Assembly: GCF_003363265.1 (NCBI RefSeq)
Contig: NZ_QRBF01000001.1
Span: forward strand, 1,086,451 to 1,150,450
Source: Dyella psychrodurans
Lineage (GTDB): Bacteria > Pseudomonadota > Gammaproteobacteria > Xanthomonadales > Rhodanobacteraceae
Direction of reading: 5' to 3'
Length of the DNA: 64,000 nucleotides
Part shown: one piece after another, positions 18,683 to 27,382 of the stretch
How the letters are laid out: each line of letters starts with the position of its first letter
How positions within the stretch are numbered: the first letter of the stretch is position 1
Made by a program: the position numbers and the translations under genes
The notes under the pieces: model-generated
Seen by the model: only the letters and a program-made list of their open reading frames with translations
The model's database searches: none
Told to the model about the DNA's origin: nothing

Positions 18683-19612
18683 TTACATGAGACGGCGCAC
18701 CTCTACCGCGGCGAGCAGCGCATCCACGCTGCTTCGCTCCACGAAACCCGTTTCTTCCGACTGCGCGTTGGCGACACCGCAGGCCACGCCAAGCCGCAAC
18801 GCATGTTCCAGCGGCATATGCCGTTGCATCGCCACCGCCATGCCGGCGAGGAAACAATCGCCCGAGCCGACGCTGTTTCGCACCTGCGCCGCTTCGAGAC
18901 GCGCGTGCCAGACACCACTGTCGTCTGCCGCGACCGCACCCATCCCGCCCAAGGTCACCACGGGCATGGCTATACCCTGATCGCGAAGCGCGAGAGCAGC
19001 CTCTTTGGCCGCGCCAAGATCCTCGACGGCACGGCCTATCCACTCGCTGATTTCGTCGCGGTTGGGTTTGACGAGAAAAGGCTTCGCAGCGACCGCATGC
19101 CGCATGACATCGCCGCTGGCATCGACCAGGCAGCGCTTGCCCGCGCTTTTGACGTGATCGATCAGTTCCGCATACACGGTCGTCGCAAAACCGCGCGGCA
19201 CGCTACCGGAAAGAATCACCAGTTCGCTGTCTTCGACGCTGCGCCGGAAACTCAGCAACAACGCATCGTGTTCCGCCTGCCCCAGCAACGGCCCCTGCCC
19301 CAGCACTTCGGTGATGGTGCCTTCGGCGTCCTGCAGGGCCAGGCAATGACGCAGCTCGCCAGCGACCTCGACACCATGGAACAGCACGCCGCGTTCGCTC
19401 ATGCGCCGCTGGATCAGATTGCGATGCGGTGCGTCGATCAATCCCACCAGCTGCACGCGCTCGCCGAGCGCCGCAATGGTCTGCGCCACATGCACGCCCT
19501 TGCCGCCCGGATACACCTGTTCCCCGCGTGCGCGGTGAACCTGGCCTGGAATCAGCGCATCGAGATGGATGAAGCGATCGATCGCAGTGTTGAAACCGGC
19601 GACCGTGATCAT
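18683..19612 (-). CDS. PfkB-family 1-phosphofructokinase / tagatose-6-phosphate kinase
   Basis: 309-residue sugar-phosphate kinase of the FruK/LacC type: MITVAGFNTAIDRFIHLD start, YPGGKGVHVAQTIAALG (substrate loop), LSGSVPRGF, VKPNRDEI and the catalytic GSGDCFLAGMAVA in place of the usual GAGD. Together with the SIS protein and class I aldolase it would form 1,6-bisphosphate from tagatose or fructose 6-phosphate. Its ATG overlaps the stop of the upstream kinase (ATGA), showing translational coupling. The open frame extends far upstream of 19612 but that part is the other kinase in a different frame. Confidence 0.88.
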   Translation of the reverse strand: MITVAGFNTAIDRFIHLDALIPGQVHRARGEQVYPGGKGVHVAQTIAALGERVQLVGLIDAPHRNLIQRRMSERGVLFHGVEVAGELRHCLALQDAEGTITEVLGQGPLLGQAEHDALLLSFRRSVEDSELVILSGSVPRGFATTVYAELIDHVKSAGKRCLVDASGDVMRHAVAAKPFLVKPNRDEISEWIGRAVEDLGAAKEAALALRDQGIAMPVVTLGGMGAVAADDSGVWHARLEAAQVRNSVGSGDCFLAGMAVAMQRHMPLEHALRLGVACGVANAQSEETGFVERSSVDALLAAVEVRRLM

Positions 19613-20550
19613 GACTCGCCTGCCACCAACGCAAGCGCTTCGCTTGCCGTCGCCTGGCTGGTCGTACCACCGATGCCTCGCGTCGACAGACTGCCGCACG
19701 CACTGCCCCAGCGCATGCAATCGTGCAACGGCATGTCGCGCAGCCACGCATGCAGGAAGCCTGCATCGAAGGAGTCGCCCGCGCCGGTGCTGTCGATGGC
19801 GTCGACGACATAGGCCGGCACATCGAGCCATTGGTCCTGGTGCAGCGTGGTGCATCCTTCACGACCACGCTTGACGATGGTCTGGGTGCGCCCGTTCTGC
19901 AGGAACGCCAAGGCATCGCGCACATCGCTGCGACCGGTAATGGCCTGCAGTTCCTGTTCGTTCGGCAGAAAGATGTCGACCTCGCGCAAGGCATCGAAGA
20001 GATCGTCTTCCCATCGCTGCTCGGGATCGAAGCCCGGATCGAGCGACGTGGTCAGGCCCGCCGCCGCGGCACGCGCGAACAGATCGCGACAACCCGGGCG
20101 CAATGCCTTTTGCAAATAGTAGGAGGACACGTGCAGATGATCGGCCGCCGCCAGCCACTCGTCCTTGACATCCTCGGCGCGCAATTCGGCGATGGCACCG
20201 GCGAAGGTCACCAAAGCCCGATCCTGCGGCGTCGACAAGGAAGCCGTCACTCCCGTGCGCAACGCACTATCGGGATGCAAGGTCGCCACGTCGATACCCG
20301 CTTCGCGCAACGCCTGCAGACAGAACTGGCCCGATGCATCCACGCCAAGCAGCCCATGGAAAGCGACCCGATTGCCCAGACGCGCAAGCCCCATGGCGCA
20401 GATCATCGACGAACTGCCCGGCGTCATCACGAAATCATCGGCCAGCACTTCTCTGCCCGGCATCGGCAAGGCATGACAGCCCTTGAAAACGAAATCGACG
20501 TTGATCTCGCCGACGACCAGGATGCGTGGCGGACGATCGAGCGAGGTCAC
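19609..20550 (-). CDS. PfkB/ribokinase-family sugar kinase
   Basis: 313 residues. N-terminal PRILVVGEINVDFVFKG, then MTPGSSSMICAMGLARLGNRVAFHGLLGVD, LPNEQELQAITG and catalytic GAGDSFDAGFLHAW. It belongs to the ribokinase/adenosine-kinase-like side of the family rather than FruK, so it probably phosphorylates a free sugar (galactosamine, N-acetylgalactosamine or a ketose are candidates from context). The start is GTG inside the stop of the SIS gene (GTGA overlap) and the stop overlaps the next kinase, so three genes are tightly coupled. Substrate is inferred only. Confidence 0.87.
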   Translation of the reverse strand: MTSLDRPPRILVVGEINVDFVFKGCHALPMPGREVLADDFVMTPGSSSMICAMGLARLGNRVAFHGLLGVDASGQFCLQALREAGIDVATLHPDSALRTGVTASLSTPQDRALVTFAGAIAELRAEDVKDEWLAAADHLHVSSYYLQKALRPGCRDLFARAAAAGLTTSLDPGFDPEQRWEDDLFDALREVDIFLPNEQELQAITGRSDVRDALAFLQNGRTQTIVKRGREGCTTLHQDQWLDVPAYVVDAIDSTGAGDSFDAGFLHAWLRDMPLHDCMRWGSACGSLSTRGIGGTTSQATASEALALVAGES

Positions 20551-21713
20551 TGGCTCACCCCGTGGATGGCGAAGTCTTCAACGACACGCGTCAGCACGCC
20601 TTGCGAAGGTGCGTCAGGTCGGCCACCCAGTGCCAGGCAACGGAAAAAGGCCAGCGATTGCGCAACGACGACACCCGCCAATATCGATGGCATCTCCGTA
20701 TCGGAGCGCGAGACCGATGGCGTGATGCAGACGTCCGTGGCACCAGGCACGTCGGCTGGCACGTCATCGCCGACCACGATCTTCGCCATGCCGAGCTGCT
20801 TGCGCGAAAGCTCGCGCAGCACGTCGCATTCGTACTGACGTACCGCAGGATCGGGGGAAAGCAGCGCCACGATCACGGTCGAAGGCTGGATGAAGGACAT
20901 GGGCCCATGACGCAGCCCGAGGAACGTCTCGGCCAGGGTGACGACCTTGCCGCCGGTCATCTCCAGCATTTTCAGCGCGCCTTCGCGCGCCGCGCCGAAG
21001 GCGGCGCCACTGCCGAGATAAACCGCCGACGTAATATCGCGCTGCGCCAGCGAGGCCAGCGCGTCGGATTGCGTATCGAAAATCCGCTGTACGCCGGATG
21101 CGGCACGAGTTACATCGTTTGCCGTCAACGCCGCGCGCGTGTCGTTGAGCAATCCCATACCGCCCAACAACAGATTGGTGAAACTGCTGGTCATGACCAG
21201 GCTGCGATCGTTGGTGCGCTCATCGAGCACCAGCACGGTGACGCGCGGGTCGTCGCGATAAAGCGTGGCCAGCTTGCCGTTGGCATTGCAGGTGATCACC
21301 AGATGCCGCCACGCCGGCGCGTGCGCCAGCAAGGCGCTCACCACGCCGGCACTTTCCGGGCTGTCGCCGGAACGGGCGAGCGACACCAGCAAACCCGGCC
21401 CCGGCGGCAGTACGCTGGACCCATGCGTGAGCAAGGTGCCGGCGGCAATCGCCTGAACCGGCACTCCGAGGCCCGACTGCAACAAGGGCGCCAGGGTTTC
21501 ACCGATGTACATCGAGCTGCCCGACCCGGTCAGCACCACGTGGCCGGGCTGGGAGCCGAGGGCTTTCGCCAGCCGCTGCCGCGCCGCCGCGCCGCGCAAC
21601 AAATCGAAAGTGCCCTGCCAGGTGGCCGGTTGCTGCAAGATTTCCTGCAAGGTGTCGGCATAACCCGCATCCTGTTGTACTTCGGCCGGCTGCCCCTTGA
21701 GTGCATCCAGCAT
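20547..21713 (-). CDS. agaS: SIS-domain sugar isomerase/deaminase, AgaS-like
   Basis: Double SIS-domain protein resembling AgaS (galactosamine-6-phosphate deaminase/isomerase) and the isomerase half of GlmS. First SIS: VVLTGSGSSMYIGETLAPLL, SLARSGDSPES. Second SIS: VYLGSGAAFGAAREGALKMLEMTGGKV, then the catalytic-loop pattern ETFLGLRHGPMSFI. About 388 residues from the ATG at 21713, close to AgaS length. An ATG at 21749 is also possible; if so, a putative operator lies in the coding part. First gene of the five-gene minus-strand galactoside run. Confidence 0.85.
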   Translation of the reverse strand: MLDALKGQPAEVQQDAGYADTLQEILQQPATWQGTFDLLRGAAARQRLAKALGSQPGHVVLTGSGSSMYIGETLAPLLQSGLGVPVQAIAAGTLLTHGSSVLPPGPGLLVSLARSGDSPESAGVVSALLAHAPAWRHLVITCNANGKLATLYRDDPRVTVLVLDERTNDRSLVMTSSFTNLLLGGMGLLNDTRAALTANDVTRAASGVQRIFDTQSDALASLAQRDITSAVYLGSGAAFGAAREGALKMLEMTGGKVVTLAETFLGLRHGPMSFIQPSTVIVALLSPDPAVRQYECDVLRELSRKQLGMAKIVVGDDVPADVPGATDVCITPSVSRSDTEMPSILAGVVVAQSLAFFRCLALGGRPDAPSQGVLTRVVEDFAIHGVSQ

Positions 21714-21717
21714 CGAT

Positions 21718-21814
21718 TCGTCTTTCGTTTTCTTATGAAGTATTGACATTTTGCTCAATTCGAACGAATGTGAAACCATCCGATGACGCTCTCAGAGTAT
21801 TCGAAATGAAAGAT
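21718..21814. promoter_or_regulatory. Divergent promoter with three CTTTC-type candidate DeoR operators
   Basis: Between the divergent SIS and aldolase genes are CTTTCGTTTTCTT (21722-21734, plus strand), GTTTCACATTCGTTCG (within 21757-21776, minus strand) and CTTTCATTTCGAAT (21799-21812, minus strand, over the aldolase start). These resemble the TTTCRTTTY direct repeats bound by AgaR and related DeoR-family repressors. A TTGACA (21743-21748) may be the aldolase -35 box; its -10 partner is weak. The likely regulator is the DeoR protein encoded at 24198. Confidence 0.55.
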
Positions 21815-22723
21815 CACTTACAACACCTTTCGAAAGCTTCCGAAAAGTTTTCGCGCCTCTCCCTGTCCCACGGCAAACGTACCCGCCTGTGGCGCTTGAT
21901 GTACGGACACGGCCCGCGCAACGGCAGTCTGCTGGTATTGCCGCTGGACCAGGGCCTGGAGCACGGCCCGACCGACTTCTTTCCCAACCCTCCGGCCATC
22001 GATCCGGAGTATCAGTTCCGGCTCGCCGTGGAGGGTAATTTCTCCGCGATCGCATTGGGTGTCGGGCTGGCCGAAAAATACATGGGCGAATGGTGCGGAC
22101 AGGTTCCGCTGATTCTCAAGCTCAACGGCAAGACCAACATTCCCAGCGACGCCGAGGCCACCTCGCCCCTGTTCGCATCCGTCGAAGATGCCGTGCGCCT
22201 CGGCGCCGATGCCGTCGGCTACACCATGTATGTCGGCTCGCCGCGCCAGCACGATGAATTCCGCCAGTTCGAGAAGGTGCGCCAGGATTGCGAGCGCTTC
22301 GGCATGCCGCTGGTGTTGTGGTCGTATCCGCGTGGCGCAGCCATCGATGCCAAGGGCGGCAAGGGCAGCCTGTACGCCCAGGATTACGCCGCACGCGTGG
22401 CACTCGAGCTGGGTGCCGACATCGTCAAGCTGCATGAGCCGGACGACAACCGCACCAACGTCCCGGCACCCTACAACCAGCTGCAGGAAGACGCTTCCGC
22501 CCGCACCCAGCGCGTCGTGCGCTCGGCGGGACGCACGATGGTGCTGTTCTCCGGCGGCGAGAAGAACGACGACGACGCAGCGGTGTTGCGCAAAGTCGAG
22601 TTCTACATGGCTTCGGGCGCGAACGGCGTGATGTTCGGCCGCAACATGTGGCTGCGACCGCTCGACCAGGCCATCGCGCTGGTGCAGCAAGTGCATCAGA
22701 TCATGGCCAAGTATCCGCGCTGA
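21806..22723 (+). CDS. Class I fructose/tagatose-bisphosphate aldolase (FbaB/DhnA type)
   Basis: 305-residue Schiff-base aldolase. Visible: GSLLVLPLDQGLEHGPTDFFPNP at about residue 35-57, KLNGKTNIPSD, VGYTMYVGS, ADIVKLHEPDD (with the Schiff-base lysine region) and MVLFSGGEKND, then GANGVMFGRNMW phosphate loop. Cleaves fructose or tagatose 1,6-bisphosphate to triose phosphates. I start at 21806, where the conserved MKDHLQHLSKASEKF begins; an operator-like repeat covers this start. Divergent from the SIS/kinase genes, it completes the catabolic route. Confidence 0.9.
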   Translation: MKDHLQHLSKASEKFSRLSLSHGKRTRLWRLMYGHGPRNGSLLVLPLDQGLEHGPTDFFPNPPAIDPEYQFRLAVEGNFSAIALGVGLAEKYMGEWCGQVPLILKLNGKTNIPSDAEATSPLFASVEDAVRLGADAVGYTMYVGSPRQHDEFRQFEKVRQDCERFGMPLVLWSYPRGAAIDAKGGKGSLYAQDYAARVALELGADIVKLHEPDDNRTNVPAPYNQLQEDASARTQRVVRSAGRTMVLFSGGEKNDDDAAVLRKVEFYMASGANGVMFGRNMWLRPLDQAIALVQQVHQIMAKYPR

Positions 22724-22810
22724 ACTACAGCCCCCTTACTGTAGTTGCATCGGCGCGGCGCCACTCCCTCTCCCCGGCGGGCCACCCCCAAGCCCCCGCC
22801 GGGGAGAGGG
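22723..22810. repeat. Two intergenic hairpins after the aldolase gene
   Basis: First an 8-bp stem aactacag / ctgtagtt (22723-22730, 22739-22746), then a perfect 16-bp stem CCCTCTCCCCGGCGGG / CCCGCCGGGGAGAGGG (22766-22781, 22795-22810) with a 13-base loop. Neither is followed by a T-run, so an intergenic repeat or mRNA-stabilising structure is as likely as a terminator. Confidence 0.75.
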
Positions 22811-22933
22811 CCAGGGCGTTGGTGCACGATGCAGCGCTTCAATCGCGGCGCGCCTGGATCGACACTATCGCAGGCCCTGCCCTCGTTCCGATCCTTTACC
22901 TTGTTGCCAAGGTGAAGAGGAAAACACCAAGCG

Positions 22934-24205
22934 ATGACGCACAGCAAACGCAAACCGCAAACTACCCGGCACGAGCCCTGGTCGTTCCGTCAGCAGACTC
23001 GCGCCGGCTGCTTCTGCTGCGCGCCGCCTGCCGGCGCGGGCACCATCCAGGCCGGCAGCGGCAAGAATCCGCTGCAGACGGCGCCGGATCGAAGCAAATC
23101 CGATCTGCCTCTCAAGGACTTCAAGCCGCGCAGCATGCTGCGCGTTCCGAAGACGCGCATCGAGCGTCCGCGATTTCCAGTGATCGACGCGCATACGCAT
23201 CTCACCTGGTCGAGCAGGGTCCGCAACGGCGTGTCGGTAGGTGAAGAAATCACCGTGTTCGCCAAGCCCGAAGACCTGCTGCCGGTGATGGATCGCAAGG
23301 GCGTCCGCACGCTGGTCAATCTCACGGGCGGCGTCGGTGCCGGTCTTGAACAGACGATACGCATGTTCGACCAGGCGGCGCCGGGGCGCTTCATCACGCT
23401 CACCGAGCCCTCGTACGAACATTTTCCCGAACCGAACTATCCGCAGTTGCAGGCCGATGCGATGGCGCACGCCCATCGGGTTGGCGCACGCGGCTTGAAG
23501 CTGCTGAAGACGCTGGGCCTGTATTTGCGCGAGCACATCGATGCCGGCCCGCTGGTGGCCGTGGACGACAAGCGCTTCGATCCGATGTGGGAGGCCTGCG
23601 CCGCGTACAACATGCCGGTCTTCCTGCACGTATCCGATCCGGAGGCGTTTTTCCTGCCCACCGACGCATACAACGAGCGCTACGAGGAACTGGCCAAGCA
23701 CCCCGACTGGTCGTTCTACGGCCCCGAGTTTCCCAGCAACGAGGAGATCCTGGCCGCGCGCGATCGCCTGATCGCTCGCCACCCCAAGACCACCTTCGCG
23801 CTCATGCATGTGGGCAACTGGGCGGAAAACCTCGACGCGGTGGCCGATACCCTGGACCGCTTCCCCAATACCCTGGTGGATATCAGCGCCCGCATCGGCG
23901 AACTGGGGCGCCAGCCGCGCACGGCCAAGCGCTTTTTCGACCGCTACCAGGACCGCATCCTGTTCGGCACCGACGCAGTGCCCTCGCCCTATGGCGACGA
24001 TGTGCCCCAGCAGCTGTTCGGCGACGAGCTCTACGAGATCTACTACCGCTTCCTCGAAACCGAGGACGAATACTTCGACTATGCCCCGGCCGAAACGCCT
24101 CCCCAGGGGCGGTGGTCCATCTACGGCCTGGGTCTGACAGACAGTATTCTGCGCAAGATATACCATGACAACGCCGCCAGACTGCTAAGCATCCGATATG
24201 AATGA
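22934..24205 (+). CDS. Amidohydrolase-2 family metal-dependent hydrolase
   Basis: TIM-barrel hydrolase with VIDAHTHLTW (metal-binding His-x-His), VFLHVSD, LMHVGNWAENLD and a terminal metal aspartate in ILFGTDAVPSPYG. The N-terminal ~65 residues are atypical: basic, with CFCC and a GAGTIQAGSGK stretch, possibly an export or lipid-attachment region, or evidence that translation starts later (an internal ATG precedes LRVPKTRIERP). It lies between the aldolase and the DeoR gene and overlaps the latter by eight bases. It could deacetylate or hydrolyse an amino-sugar derivative or a lactone; this is inference from position only. Confidence 0.8.
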   Translation: MTHSKRKPQTTRHEPWSFRQQTRAGCFCCAPPAGAGTIQAGSGKNPLQTAPDRSKSDLPLKDFKPRSMLRVPKTRIERPRFPVIDAHTHLTWSSRVRNGVSVGEEITVFAKPEDLLPVMDRKGVRTLVNLTGGVGAGLEQTIRMFDQAAPGRFITLTEPSYEHFPEPNYPQLQADAMAHAHRVGARGLKLLKTLGLYLREHIDAGPLVAVDDKRFDPMWEACAAYNMPVFLHVSDPEAFFLPTDAYNERYEELAKHPDWSFYGPEFPSNEEILAARDRLIARHPKTTFALMHVGNWAENLDAVADTLDRFPNTLVDISARIGELGRQPRTAKRFFDRYQDRILFGTDAVPSPYGDDVPQQLFGDELYEIYYRFLETEDEYFDYAPAETPPQGRWSIYGLGLTDSILRKIYHDNAARLLSIRYE

Positions 24206-25004
24206 ACCCCGCGCCTCCGTCCCCTCCCAGCGCCTACTGGTCGAGGAGCGTCGACGCCTGATCGTCGAATACGTCGAGAGCAACGGCCGCGCCACGGTCG
24301 AAGAGCTGGCTGCGCGTTTCGGTACATCCTCGGTCACCATCCGCAACGATCTGGAAACGCTGGCGCGCAACGCCATCATCGCGCGCTCGCATGGTGGTGC
24401 GCTGCCGGTCACGCAGGCCACGGCCACCGACATCCCGCTGAACATCAAGGAGACGCGCTCGCATCCGCAGAAAGTGCGCATCGGGCAGGCCGCCGCCAAG
24501 ATGATCCGCGACGGCGAAACGATCATCCTCGACTCCGGCTCCACCACGGTGGAGATCGCCCGTCAGATCCGCCAGATGAAATTCGAATCGCTGACGGTGG
24601 TGACCAATGCGCTCAATATCGCGCTCGAATTGTCCGGCCTGCCGCATGTGCGCGTGATGATGCTCGGCGGCATGCTGCGTCAAACATCGTATTCGCTGGT
24701 GGGACCCGATGCGGAACAAGCCTTGTCGCGCATTTCCGCCGATCGCCTGTTCCTCGGCGTCGACGGTCTCGATCCGGTCGTGGGCGTCACGACACCCGAT
24801 CCGCTGGAAGCGTCGCTCAATGCGCTGATGATTCGCGTATCGCGCGAAACCGTCGCGGTGTTCGACGCCAGCAAGCTCGGCCAGCGCAGCCTCTCGGTCA
24901 TCACGCCCGTGCAAACGCTCAACACGGTGATTACCGACAGCAGTGCAGCGCCTGACATGGTCGAAGCGCTGCAAGAAGCCGGCGTCACGGTGATGCTCGT
25001 CTAG
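24198..25004 (+). CDS. DeoR/GlpR-family transcriptional regulator
   Basis: 268 residues. N-terminal DeoR winged helix (RRRLIVEYVESNGRATVEELAARFGTSSVTIRNDLETL, then RSHGGAL) and a DeoR sensor domain with ILDSGSTTVEIARQI, VVTNALNIA, MLGGMLRQTSYSLVGPDAE and the phosphosugar-binding-like DRLFLGVDGLD. Such proteins respond to phosphorylated sugars. It overlaps the amidohydrolase by eight bases and is likely the AgaR-like repressor of the divergent SIS/kinase and aldolase promoters. It converges on the methyltransferase, 12 bases apart. Confidence 0.92.
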   Translation: MNEPRASVPSQRLLVEERRRLIVEYVESNGRATVEELAARFGTSSVTIRNDLETLARNAIIARSHGGALPVTQATATDIPLNIKETRSHPQKVRIGQAAAKMIRDGETIILDSGSTTVEIARQIRQMKFESLTVVTNALNIALELSGLPHVRVMMLGGMLRQTSYSLVGPDAEQALSRISADRLFLGVDGLDPVVGVTTPDPLEASLNALMIRVSRETVAVFDASKLGQRSLSVITPVQTLNTVITDSSAAPDMVEALQEAGVTVMLV

Positions 25005-25016
25005 CTAAAGCGCGGC

Positions 25017-25634
25017 CTACTTATCACCTTTGTAAAGCTGCGCACGCTCCAGCGCAGCGATGTGCCGCTCCAGTCGCGGCCCCAGGTAACAATGCGATCC
25101 GCATGGCAGCAGCCCCACTTCGCGGAATGCTTGCAGGTACCAGGACGGTGAACGCAGATACAGATCCTGGTGATCGCCGTCCACGTCGTCGCGACGGGTG
25201 AACACTTCGAGAAACGCCACGCCTTCCAGCATTTCGCCGATGCCGATAAGCCCCGCGCGTATTTCCGCCGGGCGCAGGTAATGCAACACATCGGTGCAGA
25301 CGATCAGATCGAAACGCGTATCGAAGCGAAGCTCCGCCAGTTGGTTGAAACGCGCCAGGCCGATATTGCGGCTGCGACCGAAACGGCGCACCACATATTC
25401 GCTGGCGTCCAGGCCGCGATAGTGGACATCCGGCCGTAACGCGCGAAGCGGCGCACGCCACACGCCTTCGCCACAGCCGACGTCGAGCACGCTGCGAATC
25501 GGCCGCCCCAGGTAATACTCCGCCTGCGCCACCACCATGGCCACCTTGCGTTTCAACACCGCCGCCGATGTCACGGCGTGCTTGGGGTCGCGGTACCACT
25601 TGTCGAAATAGGCCTGGTCGTAAGTTTTGCGCAT
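25017..25634 (-). CDS. Class I SAM-dependent methyltransferase
   Basis: 205 residues. SAM-binding motif SVLDVGCGEGVWRAPL near residue 45, then YRGLDASEYVVRR with the acidic ribose contact, and FDLIVCTDVLHYL as motif IV. The N-terminal MRKTYDQAYFDKWYRDPKHAV matches a common group of unassigned Xanthomonadales methyltransferases. GGAG lies seven bases before the ATG. Substrate is unknown, and its neighbours give no hint. Confidence 0.85.
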   Translation of the reverse strand: MRKTYDQAYFDKWYRDPKHAVTSAAVLKRKVAMVVAQAEYYLGRPIRSVLDVGCGEGVWRAPLRALRPDVHYRGLDASEYVVRRFGRSRNIGLARFNQLAELRFDTRFDLIVCTDVLHYLRPAEIRAGLIGIGEMLEGVAFLEVFTRRDDVDGDHQDLYLRSPSWYLQAFREVGLLPCGSHCYLGPRLERHIAALERAQLYKGDK

Positions 25635-25795
25635 GCTTGGGCTCCACCGGACCCTGCATGGTAACCGTGTCTTAACTCTCCGGCCGTAATTTTGTGAATC
25701 ACAGCGGAATATTTGCGTTTTGCAGAGGTGCCCGCGTCAGCGTCTTGCACATCCGGACGTTGAGGCGGTAAGACACACAACAGGGGAACCTCGTC

Positions 25796-27373
25796 ATGCA
25801 AGCAGATGGAAACCAGCACAAGCGCAGGCGACCCGCCCGATGGCTGGGGCTTCTGCTGCTCGCCGCACCGCTCGCCTGCCCCATGCTGGCCCAGGCCCAA
25901 GGCGGCAAACCGCTGACCGCCGATGACATTGCCTGGCTGCGCCGCGACGGCTTCGGCCTGGATACCGCGACTATCCAGCGCTACCAGGAACTGGGCCGTA
26001 CACGCTTTCTCGACGAACAGCTGGCAGGCGGCGACGACCCGCTGCCACCGGCTGTCGCCCCGCTGATCAACAGCTACGAAGTCTTCAACACCTCGCCGGC
26101 CAAACTCGTCGCGGATTACCGCGATGAGCAGCAAAAAGTGAAAGATGTCGACGCCGCCGACGCGAACGCCAAGGAGATGGCGAAGAAAGACTTCCAGAAA
26201 TATCGACGCGACCTCTATAAGCAGAGCGCCGAAGTCGAATTGCTGCGCGCCATCTACGGCCGGAATCAGCTGAAGGAGCAGATGGTGTGGTTCTGGCTCA
26301 ACCACTTCAGCGTCTACGCGCCCAAAGGCGGCGTGGGACTGTTCACCACGGATTACGAGGAAAATGTGATCCGTCCGCATGCGCTCGGCAAGTTCAAGGA
26401 TCTCGTCATGGCCACGCTGGAAAGCCCGGCCATGCAGCTGTACCTGGACAACGCTCATAACGTGCGCGGCAAAACCAACGAAAACTACGCGCGCGAGCTG
26501 ATGGAATTGCACACGCTCGGCGTCAATTCCGGTTACACGCAACAGGATGTTCAGCAGCTCTCCTTGATCCTCACCGGTGCGGGCGTGATTCCGCAGCGCG
26601 GCCCCAACGTGGTCGACGGCATCGATGGAAGCTTCCTCAATCAACGACCGGGCGTGATACGCAACGGCCTGTTCGTGTTTCTGCCCGGACGGCACGATTT
26701 TTCCGACAAGCAGTTCCTTGGGCACGACATCAAGGGCAGCGGGTTCGACGAGATCGCGCAAGCCGTAAATCTGATCGTGCAACAACCGGCCTGCGCAACA
26801 TTCGTATCGCGCCAGATCGCACAGTACTTCGTCTCGGACGATCCGCCCCCGGCGCTGGTCGATGCGATGGCTAAAACGTTCCAGCGCACCGACGGCGATA
26901 TCGCTGCGGTGCTGCGCACCATGTTCCTGTCGAAATACATCACGGTCGGCAATGGCAAGAAGTTCAAGGACCCCACTCAATTCCTTGTTTCCGCCATGCG
27001 CCTTTCCTACGACGGCAAGCCCATCACCGACGCCGATCCCTTGGTGAACTGGCTCAATCAGATGACCGAACTGGTGTACGGCCATATCACGCCGGACGGC
27101 TGGGCATTGGACAGCACAAGCTGGTCCAGCTCGGGACAGATGGCCAAACGCTTCGACGTCGCCCGCGCCATCGGCAGCGGACGCAATCGATTGTTCGCCG
27201 ACGGCGACGGTCAAGTCACGCGTGCCGATCCGCCCATGCTCAACTCCGCGTTGTTCCAACAGACGATCGAACCGACCTTGTCGGACGCCACGCGCGATGC
27301 GCTCGGCAAAGCCACCTCGCAAGTGGAATGGAATACCTTTCTGCTGTCTTCGCCCGATTTCAACTATCGCTGA
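25796..27373 (+). CDS. DUF1800 family protein (first copy)
   Basis: 525-residue exported protein: basic n-region HKRRRPARW then LGLLLLAAPLACPMLAQAQ as signal peptide. The mature protein has the family marks LTADDIAWLRRDGFG, LRAIYGRNQLKEQMVWFWLNHFSVYA, NYARELMELHTLGVNSGYTQQDVQQL and GSGFDEIAQAVNLIV. DUF1800 proteins are almost always paired with DUF1501 proteins, as here (nine bases to the next gene), and the pair is thought to act in the periplasm or at the cell surface, with no established biochemistry. Paralogous to the gene at 28774. Confidence 0.9.
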   Translation: MQADGNQHKRRRPARWLGLLLLAAPLACPMLAQAQGGKPLTADDIAWLRRDGFGLDTATIQRYQELGRTRFLDEQLAGGDDPLPPAVAPLINSYEVFNTSPAKLVADYRDEQQKVKDVDAADANAKEMAKKDFQKYRRDLYKQSAEVELLRAIYGRNQLKEQMVWFWLNHFSVYAPKGGVGLFTTDYEENVIRPHALGKFKDLVMATLESPAMQLYLDNAHNVRGKTNENYARELMELHTLGVNSGYTQQDVQQLSLILTGAGVIPQRGPNVVDGIDGSFLNQRPGVIRNGLFVFLPGRHDFSDKQFLGHDIKGSGFDEIAQAVNLIVQQPACATFVSRQIAQYFVSDDPPPALVDAMAKTFQRTDGDIAAVLRTMFLSKYITVGNGKKFKDPTQFLVSAMRLSYDGKPITDADPLVNWLNQMTELVYGHITPDGWALDSTSWSSSGQMAKRFDVARAIGSGRNRLFADGDGQVTRADPPMLNSALFQQTIEPTLSDATRDALGKATSQVEWNTFLLSSPDFNYR

Positions 27374-27382
27374 GGTGATCTC

